Source: Conidiobolus incongruus B7586 (Eukaryota; Entomophthoromycota; Entomophthoromycetes; Entomophthorales; Conidiobolaceae). Taken from it: 26,647 nt of DNA. The stretch's first letter is position 1, and each line of letters opens with the position of its first letter. The translations under genes and the position numbers were made by a program. Shown here in pieces: positions 9,840 to 21,059 of this stretch. The DNA lies in contig JNEM01015917.1 in the NCBI GenBank assembly GCA_000697335.1, positions 1-26,647 of the forward strand, in the 5' to 3' direction. The notes below the pieces were generated by a model. That model was not told where the DNA came from. It ran no database searches and worked only from the letters and a program-made list of their open reading frames with translations.

Positions 9840-10560
9840 CATTTATCAATTCGATGCAATCAACAATATACTAAAAGCCCGAAACATAAAATAGATCTGG
9901 GAATCACTATAATTGTTTGAATAATCAGTTAATCTAGAGTATATTGGCGTGATGTAAGAGATAGTTGAAGTATAGTAGCGCAGATAGCAATTGTAGAACT
10001 GGAGGTAGTGATTGGAGAGAGTTTTTATATATATTCGCTGGTAGTGATTGATAAGGTTTATATATTTGATATCGAGGGGAGATTCACAATCATTATACTT
10101 AGAGTAATAATTATATTTACTATCTTCATAACCTTTTGGTTTTTTATACTCATAATCTTTGTTATACAATTTCTCATTAAATTTTTCTCTCTGCTCTTGA
10201 TATTTAGATCTATCACTGTCATTATTGGTAGATCCCCTATTATCAGATGACTTTCCATAACCATAAGCTTTATGTTTTCCATACACGTCATTCTTGCTGT
10301 GACCTGTGCAAAAGGGCTTTTCATCATCAGGAAAATCATCATTATCATTTAGTTATTAGAGTTTAATACCTTTTGAATTTGAAGTCGACACACTGTGCTA
10401 CTTGTGCTAAACCTTTTAAGTTACTGGTAGGGTCCACCTTTGCCAATATTTCCATTATTGCAACTGAATCGTGTGTGAGGTTTGAAACATACTTTTGCTA
10501 TATCGATAGCTGGGTGCAAGGAGTTGCAAGTAAGCATTAGATGGACTTTTATGTTGCTGA
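9840..10560 (-). pseudogene. Decayed or spliced gene with Tyr/Lys/Asn-rich segment
   Basis: Coding-like sequence in more than one minus-strand frame. The part near 10370-10510 reads in one frame through VAIMEILAKVDPTSNLKG and AQCVDFKFK up to a possible donor GTATTA. A possible acceptor after GTCACAG near 10294 leads in phase into a segment rich in Tyr, Lys, Asn and Ser (KHKAYGYGKSSDNRGS, KLYNKDYEYKKPKGYED), open to 9846. After about 10080 another frame looks more protein-like, with KPYQSLPANIYKNSLQSLPP followed by a hydrophobic end (VLQLLSALLYFNYLL). Either introns or frameshifts link the parts. No signal peptide was found and no family is recognised. The plus-strand open frame at 10008-10250 is a shadow of this gene. 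Confidence 0.4.
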
Positions 10561-10639
10561 AATTTGGATTTTTCCTCCAATAATGGTAAGATTATTTTTA
10601 GTTATTTAATTAATTATAGGACATGTTGTATAGCTTAGA

Positions 10640-11043
10640 GATAGAAGTTTATTATTACTATTACTATTATTATATACTGTAAATATGCTAAATTCATTAC
10701 ATAACGCTTCAAGTAGATTTTTTTCTTGATTAAATTTTATCTTTGAACAATTTTTAACCATAAGTTTTAATTCGAAATAATTCAATAAGAATTTTATAAA
10801 TATTCTGTTAAAAAAGTTTTAAAATAATTGTATGATAGAATTTCCTGTTAGATTGAGTATATACAATAATTAATAGATAAATTTTAAACTATACAAAATA
10901 TATTTAATTTGAATGATAATATAAATTAATTGAATAATTTAGTGGGACAAAATATATTAAAAAAATCATTTTAAATATATTATCAAAAAAAATAATCGTA
11001 ATAACAAAAAAATTAAACCTTATATTTCAATAAGTTTGTATTA
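10640..11043. other. AT-rich spacer with a trinucleotide run
   Basis: A short ATT/ACT microsatellite lies near 10648-10674. The rest is stop-rich spacer. Confidence 0.5.
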
Positions 11044-11387
11044 TCAATCTAACTGGCAATTGTATATAAAAAAGCAAGGATTACTCTTTATATCAGAATT
11101 TATATCTTCTTGAAATTCCTGCCCTAATTCAGTAACTATTTTTCCAATTTCTAAAGTAGCTTCAGGAAAGCTTGTCAACATATCAGTAATAACATCTAAA
11201 GATGGTTTCTGTTGTCCTGTTAAATGAAAAATCTGTATAAGTAATGGATCCGCAGATTTGGTATTATTCACAAATGAGCCAAAAAATTAAGTCATGACTG
11301 GTATTTTTGAAGTTTTTGAAGTTTTGTAAGTCACAGCCGAAAAAAGTTCAATTAATATTACAAGGAATAGTGTTGAAGAGTTTCATA
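11044..11387 (-). pseudogene. Decayed secreted protein, second family, copy 1
   Basis: An ATG at 11387 opens a leader (MKLF) that changes frame after a few codons. The continuing frame has signal-peptide-like sequence (LFLVILIELFSAVTY), one internal stop, then an open stretch to 11044. There QKPSLDVITDML aligns with PKITMETVTNIL of the intact gene at 14198-14581. The flanking spacing also agrees, with SADPLL against SAPMMD just before it. Both proteins have P-V-M/L and F-x-G shortly after the leader. The acidic low-complexity tail of the intact copy is missing, replaced by a short end. One frameshift plus one stop make it a recent pseudogene, unless unusual splicing removes them. Confidence 0.6.
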
Positions 11388-14197
11388 ATAACAAATATAA
11401 TACGGTATTTTTGGAGATAAAAGTAGTGTTAATTTGTTATTATTAATGATAATAAACACATGAATAGTAATCTGAGTTGGGTATTGAGGCAATCGTTAAA
11501 AAATTTAACAGTAAGGCATTACAGTCACATGTTTGAAATTTCTAAAATTAAAAAATTATTTAAATATATTTGTTAAACAATAACATGAATTTTTCAATTT
11601 TTTGTGATATTTATCAATTGATTGATTTTAAAGTAATTTACCATAATTCAAATATTTGCCCTGTTTAAATATATATTATATTAATTCTTTAAAACAATAT
11701 ACTTGAATTATTGAATTTTGATAAGGCAAATACTGGAACTTTACAGCTGATTATTAAATTTTAATTTCAATTACATTTATTGAACTGAAGTTCAAGAAAT
11801 TTTTCGATCTCCACCTTGTTGACTTCATAATAAAATAACTTTGAAATATATCAGAATAAAATTTTGACACTTATTATAAAATATAATTATACAAAAATAT
11901 TATACATCATTAATAGTGAAAATATATAGGATTTACATACAGCGAACATAATCATTTATTTTCCCGACAGGTTTTCAAATTGTCAAATATTTTTTATTAA
12001 TATTTCAATATTTCTTGTTGGTTAAATTTCCTAATGAGTATATTTTAAAACTATTGGATTTTTTTCAGCTAAATATTAATACTATCGTGATTTTGTCTTT
12101 AAAGCTAATGATTCAGCACCAGTTAAAGTTATTTTATGGTAATTAAAACGTTGAATTAATATAAATTGATGTTGGAATTATTATTAATAAAATCTATCGA
12201 GTGTAACAATACTCTATACCTTACAGTCGCTAAGAGAACTTTATCTTGCATATTTATATTGATTCCATTATCATTCAATTATATATTTAATATAAACTAT
12301 TAATGACTTGTATAACCTGAATAAAAAATCATTATTTTAAAATCAAACTGTCTTTAATTTCAATGTAAATATATCATTTTTATATATAATGGATAAAATT
12401 TATCAAATAAATTTAGTATTGACACAAAATACATACTCTATATTATTGGTTTTAAAATTAAAATAATATTTATATAATATATTATGATTAATTGAAAATA
12501 AAATGTTTTATTTTTCAATATAAAATCTTCAATATATAATGTAAAAATTTAATCACAAATATTTTATTCACTTATTCCATTAATTATATGTCTTTAATTC
12601 CAATACTTATTCATAATAGGAAAATGAGATGGTTAATTGAAACTATCTAAATCAAAATAATGTTACTGTAATTGTATCAAGTACTAGCTGTTAAATAGCA
12701 TAATGATATATTAACAATTGCAGAAATGATAAGTTTGAAGAAATAGTTATTTTCAATAAATAAGTTATTATATATTGATAATCGCATTGATATATTTAAA
12801 ATCATTTATCGATTCGAAAATGATTGTGATTTAATTATTGTCTAGTGAGTATATTGAAAAATTGAAAAAGCATTCGATAATACTTAGAAATATAAGTAAT
12901 ATTTTTAATTGAAATTAGTGAGTATATTACAAATTTGTAGATCAATCCGAATATTATAAATAATCAAAAATTATGGTCACTACTTGGAATTCTTTCGTTA
13001 CAGTTCATCAATTCCAATATATATTATATTATGAGAATTTGTAAAATTATTAAAAAGATTGATTAATTAATTTAAATATATAATAATTTAAAATTTCATA
13101 CAAAAATACTATATTTTATTAAAAATTCATGATTTTTCTCTTCTTTTTAAGATTATATCCAAAAGTTAACATTTTATTCAAAAGTAATTAATATTATAAA
13201 ATATGGTATATATATACTGTTTTAATTAAAATTGTTCAATCAAGTCAAAACCATTCAACTTAATAAATTAAAATATTAACTTGGCTTTGTAAATAATTGG
13301 AATAAAAAATTGTTTAATATGATTGAAATTCAATATATTATTTTTATCATATTAAATTAGTTTATATTATGTATTTGAATGATCATTTCAAATCAAACAA
13401 ATAAAATAATTAAAAATTGACTAAAATTATGATTTTGAACCAATTATGAAGAAAATTGTAAATAATTAATTCCAATTAGGAAACAGATATAAAAACCAAT
13501 AATTAAAATACTAATATCCATCAATTATTATCATTATAAATTACTTTATATCATTTTGAACTCAAAAATACAATACAAATTTGTTTAATTAATACTCTGT
13601 TGATCCCACTCTCATTTACCATTTATCAGTTCAGCGTAATACTTTTTTGAAATTACTTATCTTTTATCAGTTTAAGTTAATATAAAAGTTTTTCTAACGA
13701 TTATTGGACTTTGATTCATACTAATAACTTATTCTCTATTCAGTAATTGGTTCTTTTTCTATATAATATTCAAAATTTGAAGATCATTTAACAATTATAT
13801 TATTCAAGATTTTGCTATTATAGTGTTATGATTCATAATATTTCTATATTTGAATATTTATTAAGTTTTGATCAATTTAAGATACTCTTAAATATAGTTA
13901 TGTATATTAATAATTTATATAAAATAATATGTAAGCGTTGAATATTTCTTAATTATTTCAAAGATAATTAAAATTTTTCCAATATAGTATTAGTTAAAAT
14001 TGAATTAATATTAAAAGCTCATTCTAATTTGACTTATTAATAAAAATAATTATAAAAATTATATAAGACGTATAAAAAATTTTATAATGGTATTTATTAT
14101 CCAATTTAATATATTATTACTATTTTGTAATATAGTCAAATTACATACCATTCAGAGTTTATTTATTTGAAATATATCCTTGTGGATTTTAGTCGAT
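11388..14197. other. Long AT-rich spacer, no gene seen
   Basis: About 2.8 kb without a supportable reading frame, RNA gene or element end. A perfect 7-base inverted repeat (TTGAACT, GA, AGTTCAA) lies near 11779-11794. Less A/T-rich patches near 12090-12250 and 13590-13760 show nothing recognisable on either strand. Confidence 0.5.
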
Positions 14198-14581
14198 TTA
14201 ATCTGATTCATTCTCATGACTGCCAGCAGTTTTATCTTTGTCATCAGACGCGCTCTCTGAACTGCTACTATCTTTGGGTTTTTCCTCGGCTTCGCCTTTT
14301 GAACTATCAGGTGCTTTACCTGCGGTAGTCAATGCCTTCTCAATGGTTCCCGCACCCTCAACAAGGCCATCCAAAATATTAGTAACAGTTTCCATCGTAA
14401 TTTTAGGTCCTCCCACTGAAGTTGATAGCAAATCCATCATTGGAGCTGAGGCTTCTGTAACTTGAGCCACCGCTTTGAGCAAATTGCCTAAGAATGGCAA
14501 CACTGGCATTTCGGGTTCAGTTGGACCATTGGCAGAAATCAAAGAGACTAAACATACTGTAAATAAACTTGAGAATTTCAT
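14198..14581 (-). CDS. Small secreted protein, second family, intact copy
   Basis: Encodes 127 residues counted from ATG at 14581. An in-frame ATG at 14620 would add 13 residues before the leader and is less likely, since the inner start places a clean signal peptide (MKFSSLFTVCLVSLISANG) at the N-terminus as in the related copies. Residues 19-60 include EPEMPVLPFLGNLLK, and residues 60-85 an amphipathic helix-like block (KITMETVTNILDGLVEGA). Residues 88-127 are a Ser/Lys/Glu/Asp-rich disordered tail. The only cysteine is inside the leader, so the mature protein has none. Copies at 11044-11387 and 15656-15961 are broken, making this the surviving member here. It ends in TAA. Function unknown; likely secreted. 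Confidence 0.82.
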   Translation of the reverse strand: MKFSSLFTVCLVSLISANGPTEPEMPVLPFLGNLLKAVAQVTEASAPMMDLLSTSVGGPKITMETVTNILDGLVEGAGTIEKALTTAGKAPDSSKGEAEEKPKDSSSSESASDDKDKTAGSHENESD

Positions 14582-14642
14582 AATTGAATATTGATTTAAA
14601 GAAAATGCTGTTATAAGCATTTTATTAGAGCAATTATTTCAG

Positions 14643-14650
14643 TTTATATA
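14643..14650 (-). promoter_or_regulatory. TATA box candidate of the 14198-14581 gene
   Basis: In gene direction GGTATATAAAC lies about 60-70 bases upstream of the chosen start at 14581 and only about 25-30 bases upstream of the alternative ATG at 14620. A TATA box at this distance would put transcription initiation near or after 14620, which favours the inner start. Confidence 0.45.
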
Positions 14651-15290
14651 CCTGAATCTACATTTCCGCCCAAATATTTTTTAATGGCTGAGTTTGATTT
14701 CTTTTTGCAGAAAACTTAGTGAATTGCTGAAAATTGATTATTACTTATTTTCATTGACATTCGAAGCCTCAATCAAAAACTTGAATTAAATCAATAAAAT
14801 ATAAACTGTGATTTCATTAATATCTTATATTCAATTTGGGAGTAGAAATATTTTGTTAATAAATTGATACATATTTTATTTCAATAGCCAAATTTAAAAA
14901 TTTACTATAGTGATATTGATTAAAATAAAATATTTTTTAATTCAATCACATTAAAGAATAATTTTAATACAAATATCATATTTGTTCAAAATTTAATTAA
15001 AAATTTTCATAAATTAAATACAAGAAAATAAGAATTTAGTTATTAAATTTAGAGTTTTATAATTCTTGATATTATTTATCCATTATAATAATATCAATAT
15101 TTAATATTGAACAATATATAAAGTTTATTGACTTATATTCATTTTTATATGCATTTTATTATTTCATTATAATGGTTAACCAAGTTAATTAATGTGTATT
15201 AATTGGATTGATTAATCCAGATTAATTCTAATCAATTAATTGTTTTTAAATTTCCTATTGGTTTTTAAATATACTAAACACACCATGATT
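14651..15290. other. AT-rich spacer with palindromic cluster
   Basis: No gene seen. Around 15195-15242 there are overlapping short inverted repeats built from ATTAAT and ATTGATTAAT units, including GGATTGATTAATCC. This may be a protein-binding site or simply A/T-rich chance pairing. Confidence 0.4.
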
Positions 15291-15296
15291 TCTTAA

Positions 15297-15494
15297 AGTT
15301 CTAAGAAATATGTGGATCAAGAAGAATTTCCCGAAACTATTCAAACAATAAGTTTATTGGATTATCATTGATATTGTATATCATATAAAGAATTGGATAA
15401 AAAACAAATATTCAGAGTTAAAGATATGATTTTTGATTTCTCAAGCTCATGAGGAGTTCCAAAAATCCTAATAGGAGTAATATTTTTTTATTAA
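15297..15494 (+). pseudogene. Possible Ras-like GTPase fragment
   Basis: One plus-strand frame holds about 65 codons with two internal TGA stops. The first part reads KYVDQEEFPETIQT. The second reads YCISYKELDKKQIFRVKD, then GVPKILIGV. This resembles the Ras stretch with YSI at a core strand, a later ILRVKD helix and VPMILVGNK. The G1, G3 and complete G4 motifs are not visible, so this would be a remnant at best. The resemblance is by eye and could be chance. Confidence 0.25.
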
Positions 15495-15655
15495 ATCATG
15501 TATTGAAATTTGAATATTCTTAAAGGTCTAAGATTACTTATCTGTTGAAAAATGGTTTTAACCTTTAATAAGGTGGGCAAATTAAAATAAAAATTGGATA
15601 TTATTTTATTAAAGCTAATACATAAAAATTCGGTATGATCAAGGAATGAAATAGT

Positions 15656-15961
15656 TTAAGATTTTGCAGTTTCTTCTGCTGGGGGTGGTACTTGATCATC
15701 GCCAAATTTGTCAGCAGGTTTGTTTTTATCTTTCTTACTATCGGAAACATTGATGGGATCCTTCAAAGCTTTGGATATGACAGCAACCTCTTCCAAGTCA
15801 ATTCGATCGAATCCAAGAGCACCTGAGATGACATTAATCAGGCTTTCAATACTTACATTGATTTGGTTTTTGAATAAAGCAATAGGAAATTCTGGAGCTG
15901 CTGGCTCTTTGACAGAACTTTACCAAATTAAATTAACGGTAACTAATGTCAAAAATCTCAT
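15656..15961 (-). pseudogene. Secreted protein, second family, copy with one stop
   Basis: A 102-codon frame from ATG at 15961 to TAA at 15656-15658, interrupted by one TAA in the signal-peptide region (codon 14). The leader MRFLTLVTVNLIW aligns without gaps to MKFSSLFTVCLVS of the intact gene at 14198-14581, and EPAAPEFP to TEPEMP soon after. A helical block (IESLINVISGALGF, then LEEVAVISKAL) and a charged tail follow. The tail ends DDQVPPPAEETAKS, resembling the tail of the unrelated-looking 7348-7953 protein. Apart from the stop the frame is undisturbed, so inactivation looks recent. A sequencing error, an allele difference or a downstream start cannot be excluded. The plus-strand open frame at 15708-16049 is its shadow. 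Confidence 0.65.
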
Positions 15962-18097
15962 TTTCAGGACTCTAATCGAGGGACTAACATCATGTATGAT
16001 TCTTTTCAAAATGGACGTAATACTCATCTGTTATATCTATCATATTTGAATCAATTTAGGCTGAGCATATTTAACTAAATTTCAAAGTTTTAAATATTAA
16101 TAACAACCAATTAAAAATTAAACTAATTAAAATTTACCAAATTTGAAATTATCACTAAAATTTTATAGCACAATTAAAATATTATTGAGTACTTTTAATT
16201 ATTTATTCATTAGCCAAAGACATTAATGTATTTTTATATTATTTATTTTTATTCTGTTTATACCAAATATGGGTTTATTATTACTAAGTCAATTGAGAGA
16301 TTATTTAATTAAATATGTCGGAACCTCAAAAATCATATTTAATTTAAAATAATTGCAATTACTATACCTTTATAGCTTATATTATCAAATTAAACTATAT
16401 ATTAGCAATAATGCCATAATCTATTCAATAAAAAATAAGTAGGTTTTAATCGAAATAATTGAGTTAATAGTTTACTGGAGGAAACTTAAAATTCATTTAA
16501 GAGGTAACAAACTTTTAGATGAACTAATACTACTATTCAGACGTAGCGATTTCTTCCCAGTTTAATAGTATATACACTTTAATCGTTTTTAATTTGGATT
16601 AAATTCCGGATAATTATTTTAAGCGATAAGCTCTTGAATATATATATATATATAATTAAATCATATATTATAGTAAAAATAACAAGAAATATAAAATCAA
16701 TATATCATGAATAAAAAATTTTAAACTAATAGTTGATTGAAAAATTTCATTAAATTTAAGTTCAATAATAACTTGTTAACTTTATAACTAATAAATCATA
16801 TTTTAATCCATATCAGGCAATTGATCAGATTATATTTTGATTATAATTGAAATATAAAAAAAATAATATAATTATATGTATGATTTCAAGATTCAATAAA
16901 ATAATTCTAGTAAATATTCCAAAAACAATGTTATTAAGATTTTGAAACTTAACACTTAATTAAAATCTAATTAAATTTTTAAATAATTAATATAAATATT
17001 TAAAAAGTATATAATTGAAATAATTTATCAACTATCATATATATATATATAAAGCTTGTTAAAATGCAAATGAGTATTTTAATATTAATAATATAATTTA
17101 TTAATATATATAATAATATTAGTCTTTTATTACCAAAAATATATCAATTATAATACTAATATAATTTATAAATATAATCAAGCTTTATTTATAATTTATA
17201 TCATCAAGAAATCATTACATTATTTACAATTGGGTTTTAGTATATAAGAATACTCTTAATTATAAAATAAAATTATTATTTTTATATTTATAAAATTTTT
17301 AATCATTCAAATACTTATTAATAATTATAATAATTTATATTTAAATTTAATATGATTTTGTAAATCATAATTATATCATTATTTTTAGTGATATTTTAAA
17401 TAATTATAAGTGATTTAATAATACAATATATTCACGATATATTATATAATTTTTAAATACAATTTTAATAAATAATGACCAAAAATCACTAAATTTCAAA
17501 TTTTAATGAATTTAAGCGAAAACTATTTTTTTGCAATATTGTATTATATAAAACATTCAATATTAACTATTCATCAAATATCCAAGTAACAGCTAGTGGC
17601 AAAAGGCTTTCAAAGTATAATATTGAAATTTAATTAATTAAAACTGGATAGTCTAATTTAGAGAATTTATCTTATTTTTTTTAAACTTATGACTAACCAA
17701 AAAAAACAAATAAAATCAACAAAAATAATAAAAAGAAATTATATATCTTAGCAAATAAATTATAACAATCTTTATATTATAATTTTAACCTTAATATTAT
17801 TTTATTAATTGATAAATAATATCTAGATAAAAAATTAGGAAAGTTTATATTTTTCATTTACCTGAAGATTAAATAAATTTGGAAAAATATTCAGCTAAAA
17901 TAAACTTAAATTATTATTTTGCTTATTTTACAATATTTGAAAAATAAAATAATAATGAATAAATCATAGTTTTTAGTATTTTATCCATCACCAAGTAATA
18001 AAAAGAGTCCTTAGGTTAAAAAATTATAATGTCTATTAATTTTATAACAAAATTAAAAAATATAAATATGATTATTAGTTAGTATAGAAATTAAATA
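15962..18097. other. AT-rich spacer, no gene seen
   Basis: Over 2 kb with short TA runs near 16638-16655 and 17038-17052. A less A/T-rich patch at about 16440-16620 has no open frame I can defend. It ends at the mariner copy. Confidence 0.5.
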
Positions 18098-19370
18098 ATG
18101 GCACAAATTTAAAATTAAAATTAAATAAATAAATTAATAAATAATAAATAGAATTTAATAAACTATATAAAATTAATAGTTTTTATTATTATTAATAACT
18201 TTTTTCTATACTTTTGGTAAGCTTCTAAAATTGAAAAATAGTTCTTTTTATTAAGGACTAAAATTTAATATTTTATAAACTAATTTAATTTGTTTATTGA
18301 AATTTTTTTCCTTATAAGTTGATTTTTTAATTATCTAAAAAAGTTATAATTATATAGGTTATAATTAGGTAAATATACTAGATATAGTAACTCTTTAGTT
18401 TTATTTATATAAAAAAATCTTTTATAGCTTTAATTTTATATATTTTAAAATTATTATACAAAATAATAGATATCCTTAATTTATATTATAATCACTATTT
18501 AAAAATTATATTTCTTAAAAAAATAATATATAATTTAATATTAATTGATTTTCCTTAAGATATTAAATAAAAAACCATATACCATTATAATCTATTATAA
18601 TAATTAATATTTGCTTATATTCAAAGTATTTATTTATTAGAATTTATAAAGAGGATTAATTTAACTTACCTTAACATCTTATTTTATTTTTAATTAAAGG
18701 ATTATATAATAGATTTTAAGATTTATCAATTATAAATATTTATTATAAAAATCTTTGTTTTTGGTTATATTTTAATAAATTTAGTTTAATTATAGTTATT
18801 TTGATTTTTTTAGGTTTTTATTGAATTATAAAATATTTATTTTATATTTCCATTAATTAATCTAAATTTAAACTTAAATATATATAACATGCTTATATAA
18901 TTAATATTATCCTGTTTTAATAATTTTCTAATAAAATAAAAAGGTATTTTTTATATATTTTTCTATTTTATTGGTAAGTGAAAAAATAACAATAAAAATT
19001 AATTTTTTAGATTTTAATAAATTTTAAATAATATCCCTTTTAGTTTTAAAATCACAAATCTAGTGATATATGGAAGTTTTAGATAAAATATCATCATTAT
19101 AAGTTGTTTTCAGGTTTTAGATAATTTTAAAAAATTTATGGTAAAGTTTTAAAAATACCAAAATAAAAACCTTTTGATAATTATTATCTAGTTTAAATAT
19201 GATTAAATTTAAATATAAAATTTAAAATCAAAATATCCTAATAAAAAAAATAATTAAATTTCAATATATATATAGTTTAAAAATATTTATTTTCCTATAT
19301 ACTTTATATATAAATAATCTTTCAAAATATATAATATATTTGAAAGATCAGAAATTAAAAAATTTGCCAT
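18098..19370 (-). mobile_element. Decayed mariner-family DNA transposon, minus-strand copy
   Basis: About 1.27 kb, in the opposite direction to the other copies. The 3' end at 18098 reads ATGGCACAAATTT after a TA. The 5' end near 19370 reads, in element direction, AATGGCAAATTTTTTAATTT and continues with the same block seen after the 5' end of copy 1 (TTTCTGAT, TTTCAAA). Segments matching copy 1 follow in order, for example TTTACCTAATTATAAC in element direction near 18360-18375 against TTCACCTAATTATAAC at about 1464-1479. No reading frame of useful length survives. It is the most A/T-shifted of the three full-length copies by eye. Confidence 0.75.
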
Positions 19371-20690
19371 TTTTTAATTTCTATATTAATAGTTATAGAT
19401 ATTTATAATAAATTATTCTATCAATTATTATTTTTGTATATAATTTATAATAACAAAATCAATTTAGAACTTTTCATATTAATTTTATAAATTAATATAA
19501 AATTTTTTATTAAAAAAATTTATTTTAATTAATAATAACTATATATATATAACAAAAATAATCAAAAATCTATTTAATAAAAAAATGTTTTTTAATACTA
19601 TATTAACTATATTCATTAAAGATGAATCTTTATATTTATAATTATTTTGGGAAAGTAAAAAATTTAATTTTAATAAAAGAAGTTTAATGATATTCCAATT
19701 CTATATTTCATAATCAAAAGTGTAATTTTGAATATAAATCATAAAAACCTATATAAAAGGATTAAGCAATTATTTTTTTAAATAAAAAACAAGTATGTTA
19801 TCGATTATCAAAATCATATTATTTTTGTTTTAGTACCAATTATTTTATCAAAATATAAATTCAATTAGTAATTCTACTTTTTGAACCATTATATATATAA
19901 TGTAATATTTTATGAAGATAATTTCAAATAACTATATTTCATTTTTATAATTTAATATCTTAAATTTAAAATTAATACAATTTATATATGAAATGAGCTT
20001 CTTTTTAATTAAATTAATTTTGAAAAATAAGAATATTAGTAACATATTCATTAATATATTCTTCATCAAATTTTGGAAAAATATGTTTAATTATCAATCA
20101 GCCAATAATATAACCATTATTCAAATAAATTTATTTTAAATTGTACATAACCAAAGGTATTATATAGCTAATAACATTTAATAAATATGTTAATATTAGT
20201 ACCCCAACTTTGATAGAAATATCATTTTGAAGAATGATTAATACTCGCAATATAATGCCCATTAATTTTTTAATAAATTTTAATTGAACTGAATTGTAAT
20301 TATAGTTCATTATTTAATATAAATATTTTCAAACTAATAAAAAATTTATAATTGATCATTTCTATAATTAGTAATATTCTATCCAATAACAATATATTTA
20401 ATTTGATAAAGGATAATAAAAGTTAACAAAACTTTACGAATCGATTATTAGTACTATCACATTTATTGACTATTCACTTTAAATTCATATTGCCAGCTTC
20501 AGAATCTTTAACTATGATCATCCCTTCAAAATTCATAAATTACCCAATAGAATTTTTCAAAATTTTTATAATCAATGACTAATTACAAATATTCAATTTT
20601 AAAATGTTTAAATTATTCAAATCCATAATTGAAAATTTTAAAAATTACCTGAAACTTGGTATGAAGTTTATATAAGATTTGGGATTTTAA
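19371..20690. other. AT-rich spacer, no gene seen
   Basis: Stop-rich on both strands. Slightly GC-richer sequence at about 20190-20260 and 20440-20560 shows no supportable frame. Confidence 0.5.
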
Positions 20691-21050
20691 TAAAGCTATA
20701 ACTTTAAGAATTTTAGAAGATGAAGTGTAGCTTCAATACCTAAATAATTGTCAGTTGCTTGAGAGCTCTAGTACTTCAAGCTTTTAAGCTACATGATCAA
20801 CAAGAAATCTTAACGGAACACCAGTCATCTGGTGCAGGGTAAGAGACCTTTCAAGTGGGGTCAAACTTTTCAAAATATCGAGCATCTAGACTGGCAAGAT
20901 GGTTCTGGGATCGCAAGACCTTTGGGAGATACTGGATCATCGTCAGTCGCAGGGATCCTTCACCACGATCTGAAGACGGCGCAGAAGGCGAAATCGATGG
21001 CAAATTTTCAAATTACTAGTCAAGGTCAGAGAGGTAGTATAGTAAGTTAA
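20690..21050 (+). other. GC-richer island, dead exon or structured RNA
   Basis: About 300 bases of near-balanced composition inside A/T spacer. One plus-strand frame reads IIVSCLRALVLQAFKLHDQ through to SSGAG up to a TAA at about 20840. Another frame, without an ATG, is open over 20814-21050 (GKRPFKWGQTFQN, then DWQDGSGIARPLGD). It ends at a good splice donor, GTAAGT at about 21042, with a matching TATTTCAG acceptor near 21090. A perfect 6-base stem with a 4-base loop (CACCAG, TCAT, CTGGTG) lies at 20819-20834, and GGATC/GATCC can pair further on. I recognise no protein or RNA family. A decayed exon with a frameshift and a non-coding RNA are both open. Confidence 0.4.
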
Positions 21051-21059
21051 TATAATTAT

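Noticed and set aside
10008-10250. Plus-strand hydrophobic open frame
   Set aside because: It is the complement of the Tyr/Lys-rich minus-strand gene, and a hydrophobic shadow is expected from such codons.
15708-16049. Plus-strand open frame of 113 codons
   Set aside because: Shadow of the second-family copy, whose minus-strand leader and tail match relatives.
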